Assembly: GCF_014644295.1 (NCBI RefSeq)
Contig: NZ_BMKK01000003.1
Coordinates: forward strand, 434,001 to 498,000
Length of the DNA: 64,000 bases
Reading direction: 5' to 3'
Origin: Emticicia aquatilis
GTDB taxonomy: Bacteria; Bacteroidota; Bacteroidia; Cytophagales; Spirosomataceae
Shown here: positions 36,217 through 45,837 of the stretch, in pieces
Numbering within the stretch: position 1 is the first letter of the stretch
Layout: every line of letters begins with the position of its first letter
Made by a program: the position numbers and the translations under genes
The notes under the pieces: model-generated
Told to the model about the DNA's origin: nothing
Seen by the model: the letters and a program-made list of their open reading frames with translations, nothing else
Databases searched by the model: none

Positions 36217-37086
36217 ATGGAACTCCGACAACTTCGTTATTTTCTGATGCTTGCCGAAGAACTGCACTTCAAGCGTGCAGCTGATAAGCTATTTATTGTT
36301 CAACCTGCACTGACAAAGCAGATTCAAGATTTGGAGGCAGAATTGGGTGTTTGTCTGTTTGAACGTAACAAACGAAATGTAAAACTTTCGGTGGCAGGAG
36401 AATATTTCAAGTTAGAAATAACGAAGTTGTTTGAACATTTAGAGAAATCTAAAAACGAGATTAAGCAAATAGAACTGGGGCAAAAAGGTGAATTGAAAAT
36501 TGGTTATGTAGGCTCGTGTATTCATACTTTTTTGCCTGATTTACTCGGAAAATTACACGATAAATACCCCGAAATTCATACTTATTTATCGGAAATGACT
36601 TCGGCTTTGCAACTTTTGGCGGTTCAGAAAGGCGAGTTGGACATTACTTTTCTACGCAATCCACCGCCCAATAAACGTTTCCTGCAACGAATTGTTTTTC
36701 AAGAAAACTTTGCGTTGGTTTTGCCCAAAAATCATTGGCTTGATGCAACGAATTTTCAATCCATCGCACAAGTTGCCAACGAAAAGTTTATTCTTCCCAC
36801 CAAAACCGATGGCGAAATTTACCATAACCTTCAATGGAGTATTTGTGAAGATGCGGGTTTTACGCCACAAATTTCCCACGAAACAGTTCACGGTTATACT
36901 ACACTAAAATTAGTCGAGAATAATCTGGGTATTTCGCTCATTCCGATTTCATTTGAGCGAGTAACCAATGCTGCTGTTAAATTTATTGAACTTCAAGATA
37001 TTCCACAAAAAGCCGAAATTACTGCCCTGTGGAATCCACAAAATCCTAATCCGAGTTTGAGGCGGTTTTTGGAGGTACTACCTTAA
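36217..37086 (+). CDS. LysR family transcriptional regulator
   Basis: 289 residues. N-terminal winged helix (1-60; LRYFLMLAEELHFKRAADKL, QPALTKQIQDLEAELG) and a periplasmic-binding-type effector domain (LKIGYVGSC and FALVLPKNHWLD). It resembles the CynR/BenM-like group by the FMLAEELHF motif. It is directly behind mqo on the same transcript and may regulate it or another gene set. The last nine bases overlap the convergent stop of the Ig-repeat gene. Confidence 0.9.
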   Translation: MELRQLRYFLMLAEELHFKRAADKLFIVQPALTKQIQDLEAELGVCLFERNKRNVKLSVAGEYFKLEITKLFEHLEKSKNEIKQIELGQKGELKIGYVGSCIHTFLPDLLGKLHDKYPEIHTYLSEMTSALQLLAVQKGELDITFLRNPPPNKRFLQRIVFQENFALVLPKNHWLDATNFQSIAQVANEKFILPTKTDGEIYHNLQWSICEDAGFTPQISHETVHGYTTLKLVENNLGISLIPISFERVTNAAVKFIELQDIPQKAEITALWNPQNPNPSLRRFLEVLP

Positions 37087-38889
37087 TTTTCGTACGGTTA
37101 TTGGCGTACATTGATTATTAAGTTGAACAATTTTTATGGAATTGCTGTCTCCACTAAAACCACAAGATGTCTGACATTTTGCTGTGTATGAACCTTCTTT
37201 CAGAACGGTAATAGTTGTTCCAGTTGAACCATTATTCCACAGAACTATTTCCGAACAACCAGTTGCCGTGAGTATAGCATTATCAGTACCACAAAGAGCA
37301 GTTTTTGTACTTGTGATGGTTGGAGTTTGTGAGTTGTTTATAGCTTTAATAACAACACTATTAGAGACAGCCGAAACACCACATATAGTATTACAAGTAA
37401 CGGTATAAGTACCTGATTGCGAAATCTGTACGGATGTGGAAGTCATTCCGTTGTTCCAAATTACTACACCATTACACCCAATTGCAACTAGAGTTGCTGT
37501 TTCTCCATTACAAATAGATGTCTTATCAGTGATTGCAGTTGGAATAGTTGGTGAAATACCACGTCGCAAAATAATTGCATTTGAAGGTCCACTTTCCCCA
37601 CATTGGTTTTTACAAATAACAGTATAAGTACCTGATGTAAATAATTGAATAGACGTAGTAGTTGAACCTGTTGACCAAACTACTTGGCCTGAGCAGCCCG
37701 TTGCCGATAATGTTGCCGATTCGCCATCGCACAAAAGAATTTTATTTGAGGAAATAACTGGTGCGGCTGGCGGGTATCCTTGCTGAATAGTCCATGTATT
37801 CGAAGGATTGCTATTTCCGCACGATGTTTGACAAATAGCTGAGTAAGTTCCTGTTTGTGTGACTGTTATGATAGATGTAGTTGCTCCAGTATTCCATAAA
37901 ACTGTACCATTGCAAAGCGAAGCTGTTAGCGTAGTAGAAGAGCTATTACAAATTGTATTTTGATTGGAAGACACAAGAGGCGTTGTAGGAGTGGCCCCAC
38001 TTTGTGAAATAGTAATGATGTTTGATGGTGGACTCGTTCCGCAGGAATTTTGGCATTGAACCGAATAAGTTCCTGTTGTTGAAACCACAAGAGATGTTCC
38101 TGTACTGCCATTGCTCCATAAAAGTGTACCATCTACACAAGCACTTGAAATCAATGTAACAGTTGGATTTAGACAAAATTCGCCATTTAATGCTGAAATG
38201 ACAGGAGGATTGGTATTGATAGCGGAGATTACTAAAGTATCAGAATTAAGACTACGGTTATCATCTTTCGTACAAAAGGCGTAATATTCTCCTGCGGTAT
38301 CTACCGAAATACTGCTACCCGTAAAGCCATTGCTCCAATTGATTAATCCTGGGCAATTTGTTGCAGTTAAGACTGCTCTTTCTCCGCTGCATAATGAAGT
38401 TTTGTCGGTGGAGATTATAGGGATGGGTAAAACATTTACTTGAATAGTATTAGAAATAGCACTCCTGCACGGCGAGCCTTGACAATAAGCATTATACGAG
38501 CCATCAGCCGTTACGGTAATGCTTGTGCCTTCTGCTCCATTATTCCAAATGACAGCTCCATCACAGCCGCTTGCAATTAGAGTATTGGCATTCTGAGTGA
38601 TTATCGGGGCAGTTGGTGGAAGTATCGTTACCGTAATAGTGTTTGAAACTTCACCAGTTGGCATACAAGTAGCAAAATAGTTACCACCTTGAACCGCATG
38701 AATAGCCGAAGGATTATAGGTGTTGCCGTTATTCCAAATGATATTGCCTGTGCAGCCCGTAGCAACAATATTTACCGAATCGCTACTACAAATAGTTGTT
38801 GGACCAATAGCACTGATAGTGAATGTATTATCGTTCCCGAAAGCAAAAATAGAACACGTCAATAGCAAAAGTGTAGTGAATATACGCAT
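37078..38889 (-). CDS. Secreted protein with eight Ig-like repeats
   Basis: 603 residues, signal peptide (1-18, SIFAFG). It consists of eight repeats of about 65-75 residues, each with a cysteine early (ICSSDS, LCSGER, ICNGET), a second in GC.G, a W.NG.TGT core (IIWNNG, VLWNTG), a Thr/Ser-rich strand and a third cysteine before SNTI-like ends. This resembles Ig-like repeats of Bacteroidota gliding/adhesion proteins. It ends abruptly (QCTPITVRKLR) with no visible T9SS C-terminal sorting domain, which such proteins often have. Its role may be adhesion, but binding partners are unknown. Confidence 0.65.
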   Translation of the reverse strand: MRIFTTLLLLTCSIFAFGNDNTFTISAIGPTTICSSDSVNIVATGCTGNIIWNNGNTYNPSAIHAVQGGNYFATCMPTGEVSNTITVTILPPTAPIITQNANTLIASGCDGAVIWNNGAEGTSITVTADGSYNAYCQGSPCRSAISNTIQVNVLPIPIISTDKTSLCSGERAVLTATNCPGLINWSNGFTGSSISVDTAGEYYAFCTKDDNRSLNSDTLVISAINTNPPVISALNGEFCLNPTVTLISSACVDGTLLWSNGSTGTSLVVSTTGTYSVQCQNSCGTSPPSNIITISQSGATPTTPLVSSNQNTICNSSSTTLTASLCNGTVLWNTGATTSIITVTQTGTYSAICQTSCGNSNPSNTWTIQQGYPPAAPVISSNKILLCDGESATLSATGCSGQVVWSTGSTTTSIQLFTSGTYTVICKNQCGESGPSNAIILRRGISPTIPTAITDKTSICNGETATLVAIGCNGVVIWNNGMTSTSVQISQSGTYTVTCNTICGVSAVSNSVVIKAINNSQTPTITSTKTALCGTDNAILTATGCSEIVLWNNGSTGTTITVLKEGSYTAKCQTSCGFSGDSNSIKIVQLNNQCTPITVRKLR

Positions 38890-38958
38890 GGATTATTTAT
38901 TAGTTGTTCTCTAAGAAATAGCAAAAATCATTCCAAACGTAGCCATCTAATCAGTATT

Positions 38959-39429
38959 TTATTTATTCAAAAATATCTGCGTAAAATAGATATACCCATC
39001 ATTTCTTTTTATGATTCCAACGCCTGTTAAGTTGAATTTTCCTTCGATATTCTTTCGGTGTCCTGCACTTTGTATCCAACGATTTACTACTTCTTGTGCC
39101 GAAAATTTTCCGTAAGCTACATTCTCTGCAATGGCATTTGATTGTTCAATTTGGCTCATTAATCTATCGGCTCGACCATCAAAACCATCGTGTCCGAAAT
39201 CTACTCGGCCATCGGCCATGTTTTTGCTGTGTTTTAATGCCTCCGCTGTGATGAGTGGCATCATTTTGAGTGGTGCTAAACCTCGGCCTCTGCGGTATTG
39301 ATTTACATAATCTAACACCGATTGTTGAAGCTGGGCTTCGCCACTGATTTGTTCGGGCGACTGTGAACAAGCTTGAAGTGAGAGCAAAATGAAAGCACAA
39401 AAGGCAAAAACGAAGCAATTTTTCATCAT
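38959..39429 (-). CDS. CAP-domain (SCP-like) lipoprotein
   Basis: 156 residues with a lipoprotein signal (LSLQACSQ). The CAP fold shows LDYVNQYRRGRGLAPLKM, HSKNMAD, FGHDGFDGRADRL, AENVAYG, and WIQSAGHRKNIEGKFNLTGV, the standard CAP motifs. Bacterial CAP proteins are exported and of uncertain role. A second ATG directly follows the first. Single gene. Confidence 0.9.
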   Translation of the reverse strand: MMKNCFVFAFCAFILLSLQACSQSPEQISGEAQLQQSVLDYVNQYRRGRGLAPLKMMPLITAEALKHSKNMADGRVDFGHDGFDGRADRLMSQIEQSNAIAENVAYGKFSAQEVVNRWIQSAGHRKNIEGKFNLTGVGIIKRNDGYIYFTQIFLNK

Positions 39430-39692
39430 AAAATTATCAGTACGTTTATCCTAACGTAATTGATGGGGTTTTGTATTGTGCTTGAGTAAATTAAAAGCAA
39501 AAATTATGTTATTCTGCTGATAAATAATGCTTTATAGGCTTTCTTAAATTTTCTTAATAATATTCTTTCGACTAAATGGAATTTAATAGAATTAATACTT
39601 ATTTTTATGAATAAAAGTTTGGTGACTGAAAAGCTGCCGTTAATCGACTGTTAGCCACCTACTTAACTCAACCTTCAATCTATAAAACTATA

Positions 39693-40553
39693 ATGCGTAA
39701 AACTTTTTTATTACTGAGTTTTGTGCTGCTGGGTGCGTTTGTGCATCAGGCAACGGCACAAGCTAAAAAACAGCCATTGGTAGTCTTTGTAACTGGCGAC
39801 CACGAATATAGTGGTGAATTCACACTTCCATTAATCGCCGCCGAACTCGAAAAAAACTACGGTTTCCGAACCAAGGTTTTGAAGTCTTACCCCAACCAAA
39901 ACGCCGAAAAAGACATCCCAGGTCTGGAGGCTTTGCAAGAAGCGGATTTGGCAGTTTTCTACCTTCGTTGGCGACAACTTCCGCCCGACCAACTCGAACA
40001 CATTGAAAAATACCTCAAATCAGGAAAGCCAGTAATGGGTTTCCGAACAACGACTCACGCCTTCAATTTTCCGAAAGGTGATGCTTCCGAACGTTGGAAT
40101 GCCTTTGGCGAATTTGCTTTGAATGCCCCTCCAGGTTGGGGTGGAAAAGCTGCCCACACGCACTACGGACACGAGAGTAGCACAGATGTTTCGGTCATTG
40201 AAGCGGCCAAAAAACACCCGATTCTGACGGGCGTTGCACCAAATTTCCATGTACGTTCGTGGTTGTATCGAGTTTTGCCCGATTACCCAACCAAAGGTTC
40301 GGAGTGGTTATTAATGGGAAAAGCCGTGAATCCTGATAAAGCTGCCATCGAAAATCCAGTTGCGTGGACAGGTACAAATTCGTTTGGTGCAAAGGTCTTT
40401 ACAACTACAATGGGACACCCCGAAGACTTTCAAGTAGAGTCTTTCCAACGCCTCATTATCAATGCCATTCATTGGGAACTGGGCAAAAAAGTGCCAAAAA
40501 ATTGGAAAGGTAAAATAGATATTAATGTGCCATATCGTGGCATGGTGAAATGA
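39693..40553 (+). CDS. ThuA-domain secreted protein
   Basis: 286 residues, signal peptide ending ATAQ. ThuA-like class-I-amidotransferase-type fold: LVVFVTGDHEYSGEFTLP, DIPGLEALQEADLAVFYLRW, GKPVMGFRTTTHAFNF and the C-terminal FTTTMGHPEDFQ. ThuA proteins act with sugar oxidoreductases in keto-sugar metabolism. The next gene (95 bases on, after a palindrome) carries a dehydrogenase propeller, supporting a shared pathway. Confidence 0.88.
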   Translation: MRKTFLLLSFVLLGAFVHQATAQAKKQPLVVFVTGDHEYSGEFTLPLIAAELEKNYGFRTKVLKSYPNQNAEKDIPGLEALQEADLAVFYLRWRQLPPDQLEHIEKYLKSGKPVMGFRTTTHAFNFPKGDASERWNAFGEFALNAPPGWGGKAAHTHYGHESSTDVSVIEAAKKHPILTGVAPNFHVRSWLYRVLPDYPTKGSEWLLMGKAVNPDKAAIENPVAWTGTNSFGAKVFTTTMGHPEDFQVESFQRLIINAIHWELGKKVPKNWKGKIDINVPYRGMVK

Positions 40554-40563
40554 TTTTTTATCA

Positions 40564-40633
40564 ACCACTAAGGGACTAAGGTTCACAGAGAATTAACTTA
40601 GTGAATCTTAGTGTTCCTTAGTCCCTTAGTGGT
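40564..40633. repeat. Long palindrome between ThuA and dehydrogenase genes
   Basis: Perfect 18-bp outer stem (40564-40581 with 40616-40633, core ACCACTAAGGGACTAAGG), and an inner AT-rich stem with TTCACAGAG. Followed by A7. Same general shape as 17752 and 28617, but a different sequence. Confidence 0.8.
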
Positions 40634-40648
40634 AAAAAAACAACCAAA

Positions 40649-43600
40649 ATGAAAATCAAAATATTACTCACAATATTCGTACTGACGGTTTTTCTGGTCA
40701 GTTCGTTTCTTCCTGCTCCGCTTGATATTATTAAAGTCGAAAAGGGAAGCCATATATCGCTCATTGGTGGAAATCTTGGTTCACGGATGATGAATTATGA
40801 CCATTTCGAGACCGAAATGCACGTACGTTACCCCGACAACTCATTGATTATCAGAAATATGTGCGATGGTGGCGATACCCCAGGTTTTCGTCCGCATGCC
40901 AGTCGAAATCTGCCTTGGGCTTTTCCGGGAGCGGATAAATTCCAGACCGAATATGCCAAAAACTCAGAAAGTGAAGGGCATTTTGAGTATCCCGACCAAT
41001 GGCTTACTCGCCTAAAAACCGATGTAATTATTGCATTCTTTGGTTATAGCGAATCGTTTCAAGGCAAAGCAGGTTTGGCCAATTTCAAAGCCGAATTAGA
41101 TGCTTTTATTAAATATACATTGAGCCAAAAATATAACGGAGCAAATGCTCCACAGTTGGCCATTGTTTCACCCATTGCTTTTGAAGATTTGACCAGCAAA
41201 TATGATTTGCCGAATGGCGTAAAAGAAAACGAGAATCTTCTACTTTATACCAACGCCATGCGTGAAGTTTCGGCAGCGAATAAAGTGCTTTTTGTCGATG
41301 CTTTTACTCCTTCAAAAGCATGGTATGCCAGCACGACCGAACCTTTGACGATTGACGGTTCTCAACTTAATGCGGCTGGGTATAAAAAATTGGGCGTGCT
41401 ACTCACCGATAAAATTTTTGGTAAAACACCAGCAAAAGCCGAAGAACGCCGTCAGTTAATTTATGATGCCGTGATGGAAAAAAACTGGATGTGGCACAAT
41501 GATTACAAAATTCCGAATGGTGTTCATGCGTATGGTCGTAGATATAATCCTTTTGGGCCAGATAATTATCCTGCCGAAATAGAGAAGATTCGACAAATGA
41601 CCGATATTCGTGATAATGCCATTTGGTTGGCAGCCTCAAAAGGCGAAAAAATGGATGTAGCAGCTGCTGATAAAAACACCCGAACGCTTCCGCCAGTAAA
41701 GACAAACTTTAATCCAGAAAAAAATGGTAGTCTTGAATACCTCTACGGACAAGATGCCCTCAATAAACTGAAAGTGCCAGCGGGTTATAAAATTGAGCTT
41801 TTTGCCTCCGAAAAAGAATTCAATGATTTGGCAAATCCAGTGCAAATGTCATTTGATAATAAAGGGCGTTTGTGGGTAGCCACGATGCCAAGTTACCCGC
41901 ATTATAAACCTGGTGATGCCAAACCAAACGATAAAATTTTGATTTTGGAAGATACCAATAACGATGGTAAGGCCGATAAGCAAACGATTTTTGTTGAAGG
42001 TTTGCATTTGCCGTTGGGCTTTGAAATTGCTCCCGAAGGCGTGTATGTTTCGCAAGGAACAAACCTTAAACTTTTTACCGATACCAATGGAGACGACAAA
42101 GCTGATAAAGAAGAAATCTTACTTAGCGGCTTCGACGACCACGATACGCACCACAATAACAGTGCATTCTGTGCCGACCCATCGGGTGCAATCTATGGCG
42201 GTGAAGGTGTTTTCTTACACACAAATGTCGAAACGCCTTATGGAACTGTGCGTGCCACCAATGGTGGTTTTTATCGTTATTCACCGCAATTACACAAACT
42301 CGAACGCACCGCTCAATTATCTATTCCAAATCCTTGGGGAATTGCCTTCGATGATTGGGGACAACCATTTTTTGCCGAAACTTCAAGTCCTGATGTACGT
42401 TGGATGATGCCCGGAACTGTACTTCCACGTTATGGTGAAGCTACGCATAAAGGTATTCAACTCATAGAAAAAGACCACATGGTTCGCCCAACTTCTGGGC
42501 TTGAGTTTTTGTGGAGTCGCCACTTCCCCGATGAAGTGCAAGGTGATATGCTCATCAATAATACCATCGGCTTTTTGGGTACAAAACAACATTCAGTTTC
42601 GGACGATGGCACTGGCTACAAAACCAAACATCGCCAAGATTTAATAGTGAGTGAAGACCGAAATTTCCGCCCAGTTGATATGGAAATTGCTCCCGATGGC
42701 TCGCTTTATGTCATTGACTGGCACAATATTCTAATCGGACACATGCAGCACAACGCCCGTGACCCATTGCGTGACCACGTACATGGGCGTGTATATCGTG
42801 TTACGTATCCATCACGTCCATTGCTAACACCAGCAAAGATTGATGGTGCAAGTATAGAAGCTTTGCTTGATAATTTGAAGCTGCCAGAATACCGTACTCG
42901 TTATCGCACACGTCGAGAATTGCGAGGAAGAAATGCTGCCGAAGTTTTACCAAAAATCACAAAATGGGTTGCAAGTCTTGATAAAAATGACCCTCGTTAC
43001 GAGCATCATGTATTGGAGGCCTTGTGGGTAACTTGGGGTTTGAACAAAGTTGACCAAAAGCTGCTTCGCCAAATGCTCAAAGCTAAAGATTATCATGCAC
43101 GAGCGGCTGCGGTTGAGGTTTTACGTTTTGTGGGGCATCAAGTGCCTGACCAAGCGGCTTTATTGATGCAGGCAGTGCGAGACGAAAACAGTCGAGTGCG
43201 ATTAGATGCCATCGTGGCGGCTTCGTGGATTGGTAAAGAAAAAGGCTTACCAATTTTAGCGGAAGCCAAAAAGAAACCAATGGACGAATGGATGATTCAT
43301 GCTCACGAAACTGCTGTTGCTCACTTGAGTGGAATGCCCGTGAAGAAAGCTAAAGAAATTGCCGAAAAATCTGCTTTGAAAGATAAAGAACTTGAACTGT
43401 TTACAATGGGCAAGAAGATTTATGCCAAAGAAGGCTACTGCGGAACGTGCCATCAAGCCGATGGAAAGGGTTTGACTGCTTCGGGATTTCCACCATTGGC
43501 AGGCACAAAATGGGTAACGGGTAATGAAGACCGAGCTATCAAAATCGTATTGAAAGGCTTAATGGGACAGATTGATGTCAACGGCAAAACTTACCCTGGA

Positions 43601-43798
43601 CAAGTACCAATGACACCGTTTGAAGGTTTGCTCAACGACAAAGAAGTAGCGGCAGTTTTGACTTACGTTAGAAACTCGTTTGGCAATAAAGCATCGGCCA
43701 TTTCGCCCGAAAAAGTGAAAATTGTGCGTGCTTCGGTAGCCAATCAGAAGGATATTTATAATGTTTCAAAATTGCTTTTGGAGCATCCGTTGGAGTAG
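40649..43798 (+). CDS. SGNH-hydrolase / sugar-dehydrogenase propeller / cytochrome c fusion
   Basis: 1049 residues, exported. An SGNH/GDSL-hydrolase-like domain (about 25-270; GSHISLIGGNLGSRM, IIAFFGYSESFQG, DGSQLNAAGYKKLGVLL), the membrane-bound-dehydrogenase propeller (about 365-720; PNDKILILEDTNNDGKADKQ, TDTNGDDKADKEEI, FAETSSPDVRWMMPG), HEAT-like repeats (about 760-900), and a C-terminal cytochrome c with C931-x2-C934-H935 (CGTCHQADGKG) and a Met distal ligand in VPMTP. It belongs to the PVC-type haem-binding family, usually large. Probably periplasmic sugar oxidation; electrons go to haem. Forms a pair with the preceding ThuA gene. Confidence 0.88.
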   Translation: MKIKILLTIFVLTVFLVSSFLPAPLDIIKVEKGSHISLIGGNLGSRMMNYDHFETEMHVRYPDNSLIIRNMCDGGDTPGFRPHASRNLPWAFPGADKFQTEYAKNSESEGHFEYPDQWLTRLKTDVIIAFFGYSESFQGKAGLANFKAELDAFIKYTLSQKYNGANAPQLAIVSPIAFEDLTSKYDLPNGVKENENLLLYTNAMREVSAANKVLFVDAFTPSKAWYASTTEPLTIDGSQLNAAGYKKLGVLLTDKIFGKTPAKAEERRQLIYDAVMEKNWMWHNDYKIPNGVHAYGRRYNPFGPDNYPAEIEKIRQMTDIRDNAIWLAASKGEKMDVAAADKNTRTLPPVKTNFNPEKNGSLEYLYGQDALNKLKVPAGYKIELFASEKEFNDLANPVQMSFDNKGRLWVATMPSYPHYKPGDAKPNDKILILEDTNNDGKADKQTIFVEGLHLPLGFEIAPEGVYVSQGTNLKLFTDTNGDDKADKEEILLSGFDDHDTHHNNSAFCADPSGAIYGGEGVFLHTNVETPYGTVRATNGGFYRYSPQLHKLERTAQLSIPNPWGIAFDDWGQPFFAETSSPDVRWMMPGTVLPRYGEATHKGIQLIEKDHMVRPTSGLEFLWSRHFPDEVQGDMLINNTIGFLGTKQHSVSDDGTGYKTKHRQDLIVSEDRNFRPVDMEIAPDGSLYVIDWHNILIGHMQHNARDPLRDHVHGRVYRVTYPSRPLLTPAKIDGASIEALLDNLKLPEYRTRYRTRRELRGRNAAEVLPKITKWVASLDKNDPRYEHHVLEALWVTWGLNKVDQKLLRQMLKAKDYHARAAAVEVLRFVGHQVPDQAALLMQAVRDENSRVRLDAIVAASWIGKEKGLPILAEAKKKPMDEWMIHAHETAVAHLSGMPVKKAKEIAEKSALKDKELELFTMGKKIYAKEGYCGTCHQADGKGLTASGFPPLAGTKWVTGNEDRAIKIVLKGLMGQIDVNGKTYPGQVPMTPFEGLLNDKEVAAVLTYVRNSFGNKASAISPEKVKIVRASVANQKDIYNVSKLLLEHPLE

Positions 43799-43862
43799 GG
43801 GATGAACTACTGAAAACAAGTTTATGTTATTTAATTTCAACATATAAACTTCCTCATTAATT

Positions 43863-44384
43863 ATGAAAAGAACATTTTTATTCTTGTTTTTTGCTCTTAT
43901 TGGCTTGTCAAATCTAAGTTTTGCACAAGATAAAGAACAAATGCTTACTGATTGGCAACGTGCAAAAGAATATACTAAAGAGTATCTCGATGCTATGCCA
44001 GAAGATGGTTATTCGTTTAAACCATCGCCAGAAATGCGGTCGTTTGCTGAGCAAATGCTTCACCTAACTGATGCGAATTTTGGTTTTGCATCAGCGGCGA
44101 GTGGTATCAAAAGCCCAATCGAAAGAGGTGCTGCCGAGAAATCAGCTGACAAGTCGAAAGCTGCTACTGTAAAAATGGTAATGGATGGCTATGATTTTGT
44201 AATTGAAGCAATTAAGGCTATCAAACCTGAAGAAATGAGTGTTAAAGTACCGTTTTTTAGAGGAGAAATGGCAAAAGCAACGATTATTAATAAGTGTTTT
44301 GAACACCAAACTCATCATCGTGGACAAACAACTGTTTATATTCGTTTGAAAGGTGCAAAACCACCGCAAGAGAAGTTATTTTAA
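43863..44384 (+). CDS. Secreted DinB-family protein
   Basis: 173 residues with a signal peptide (1-22, ending LSFAQ). DinB four-helix metal-binding fold: LHLTDANFGFA (His) and the C-terminal FEHQTHHRGQTTVYIR with two metal-binding His. DinB proteins are usually cytoplasmic thiol S-transferases or damage-inducible proteins; the signal peptide marks an exported subgroup of Bacteroidota. Partner unknown. Confidence 0.85.
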   Translation: MKRTFLFLFFALIGLSNLSFAQDKEQMLTDWQRAKEYTKEYLDAMPEDGYSFKPSPEMRSFAEQMLHLTDANFGFASAASGIKSPIERGAAEKSADKSKAATVKMVMDGYDFVIEAIKAIKPEEMSVKVPFFRGEMAKATIINKCFEHQTHHRGQTTVYIRLKGAKPPQEKLF

Positions 44385-44400
44385 GCTTTAGATAATTGAG

Positions 44401-44454
44401 AAAAGACACAGGTTTTACAAAATTAGTTATGTTCGTAAAACCTGTGCCTTTTTT
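44401..44454. terminator. Bidirectional terminator between convergent genes
   Basis: 12-bp stem CACAGGTTTTAC (44407-44418) with GTAAAACCTGTG (44435-44446), flanked by A-run on the left and T-run on the right. Confidence 0.8.
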
Positions 44455-44456
44455 TG

Positions 44457-45218
44457 TTAATAACTAAACACACACTGAAAAGTAGCATCGCCCATGCCAT
44501 TCATATTGCTTTTTCTTCTGATAGTCATGGTTTTTACTCTATTTTCTGCATCAAACTTATAACTGTAATCTAAAGTCACGTTTTCTCCTTCTGAAAATTG
44601 CACCCTTTTCAATAGATTTGTACTGAAATTTCCTAAATAATTGTCTCGGGTAATTGCATAAAGACTTATAGAACTGGGAGATACAACCTCCTGACGAATG
44701 GTATTTGGAAATTCGGTGTACTCATAATCAGCCTTGATGCCGTCGGCTCTTCGGGCAATTAGATTTCCTTCGGTAGAATATGTATTAGCAAAACCCTCTT
44801 TTCCTATACTTAACCACAAATAGCCATCTTTGTAATAAAAATTATCCATCTGAGCAAGCCCCGATTTATCAAGCGTGTATTTTTTATTAATCAACCCTGA
44901 GCCGTTTGAAACTATCAATTCGTTGCCTTGATATGAGAAAGTCCAAATATCTTTTAGATTTGATTTAATAGCTTTAATTTTTCCGTTTAGGTCATATTCA
45001 TAATTATATACATAATCCAGATTTGGCCCTTTATCATACTGCACATTTACTTCAACTTTACTGACCAATTTTTGTGATACAGGTTTTGCCAAAATACTGG
45101 GTTTGGCATCAATATCGGCCAAAATTTGCTTTTCGATGGCATCTTGAGCATTAGGTGTGTCTTTTGTTGAACAAGCAAAAAACAATGCAGGAAGCAATAA
45201 AATGGGTAAAGTTTTCAT
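44457..45218 (-). CDS. Hypothetical lipoprotein, DUF4595-like
   Basis: 253 residues with lipobox LFFACSTK (Cys16). The body is built of beta-strand repeats of YD type (YDLNGKIKAIKS, YNYEYD, YSYKFDAENRVKTM), typical of Bacteroidota outer-membrane-anchored lipoproteins. No catalytic motif. Function not recognised. Confidence 0.7.
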   Translation of the reverse strand: MKTLPILLLPALFFACSTKDTPNAQDAIEKQILADIDAKPSILAKPVSQKLVSKVEVNVQYDKGPNLDYVYNYEYDLNGKIKAIKSNLKDIWTFSYQGNELIVSNGSGLINKKYTLDKSGLAQMDNFYYKDGYLWLSIGKEGFANTYSTEGNLIARRADGIKADYEYTEFPNTIRQEVVSPSSISLYAITRDNYLGNFSTNLLKRVQFSEGENVTLDYSYKFDAENRVKTMTIRRKSNMNGMGDATFQCVFSY

Positions 45219-45346
45219 AAGAATGGTGGTTTAGAATCAAAGATTGATGTGTATATGATGATTTTGGTGCATAAAAGGTTGTATGACAATAAAAAAGTTG
45301 ACTACAACACAAGATTATAGCCAACTCATTCATTTTCATTCAATAT

Positions 45347-45754
45347 TTACTTCCCAAATACCAAAGTCTTTGTTCCACCATTTCCACCGCTTGATTTGGT
45401 GAATTTTAGCGTTGTATCGGTTTGTTCGCTCAAAATCCAGTCTTCGTTGATTTCTGCCAATGTATTGTCAGAAGTCGCAATTACGATATTGAATTTTTGC
45501 TTGCCGCTATCCATCACGGTTGCGTATGTACCGCTGTATTTGGTGGCACTATTAGTAACTACAATTTCACCAGTCGATTTGAACTCAAAGCTATATGCAG
45601 CATAGTTGCTCGTGCGGTCACGGTTATTATTGTCGATAAACGATTTTATTTTCCACGAACCACTGATGCCCGTGTTGTTACTGCTGGTTACATCATCGGA
45701 GCTACAACTTGTCAGAATGGCTACAAAAGAGAAAAGAATTAAAAGATTTTTCAT
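45347..45754 (-). CDS. Small lipocalin-like lipoprotein
   Basis: 135 residues, lipobox ILTSCSSDD. After a Ser/Asn-rich linker a lipocalin-type motif appears (GISGSWKIKSFIDNN, YSFEFKSTGEIVV, WILSEQTDTTLKFT), matching the small-lipoprotein families common in Bacteroidota. Function unknown. Monocistronic. Confidence 0.75.
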   Translation of the reverse strand: MKNLLILFSFVAILTSCSSDDVTSSNNTGISGSWKIKSFIDNNNRDRTSNYAAYSFEFKSTGEIVVTNSATKYSGTYATVMDSGKQKFNIVIATSDNTLAEINEDWILSEQTDTTLKFTKSSGGNGGTKTLVFGK

Positions 45755-45837
45755 AAATAATACATTTTAGGTATGTCAAATATAATCAGTACGATTGTTA
45801 GTACTTCAAGGTTGCGTAAAAGTCTCAAGAAAACTTC

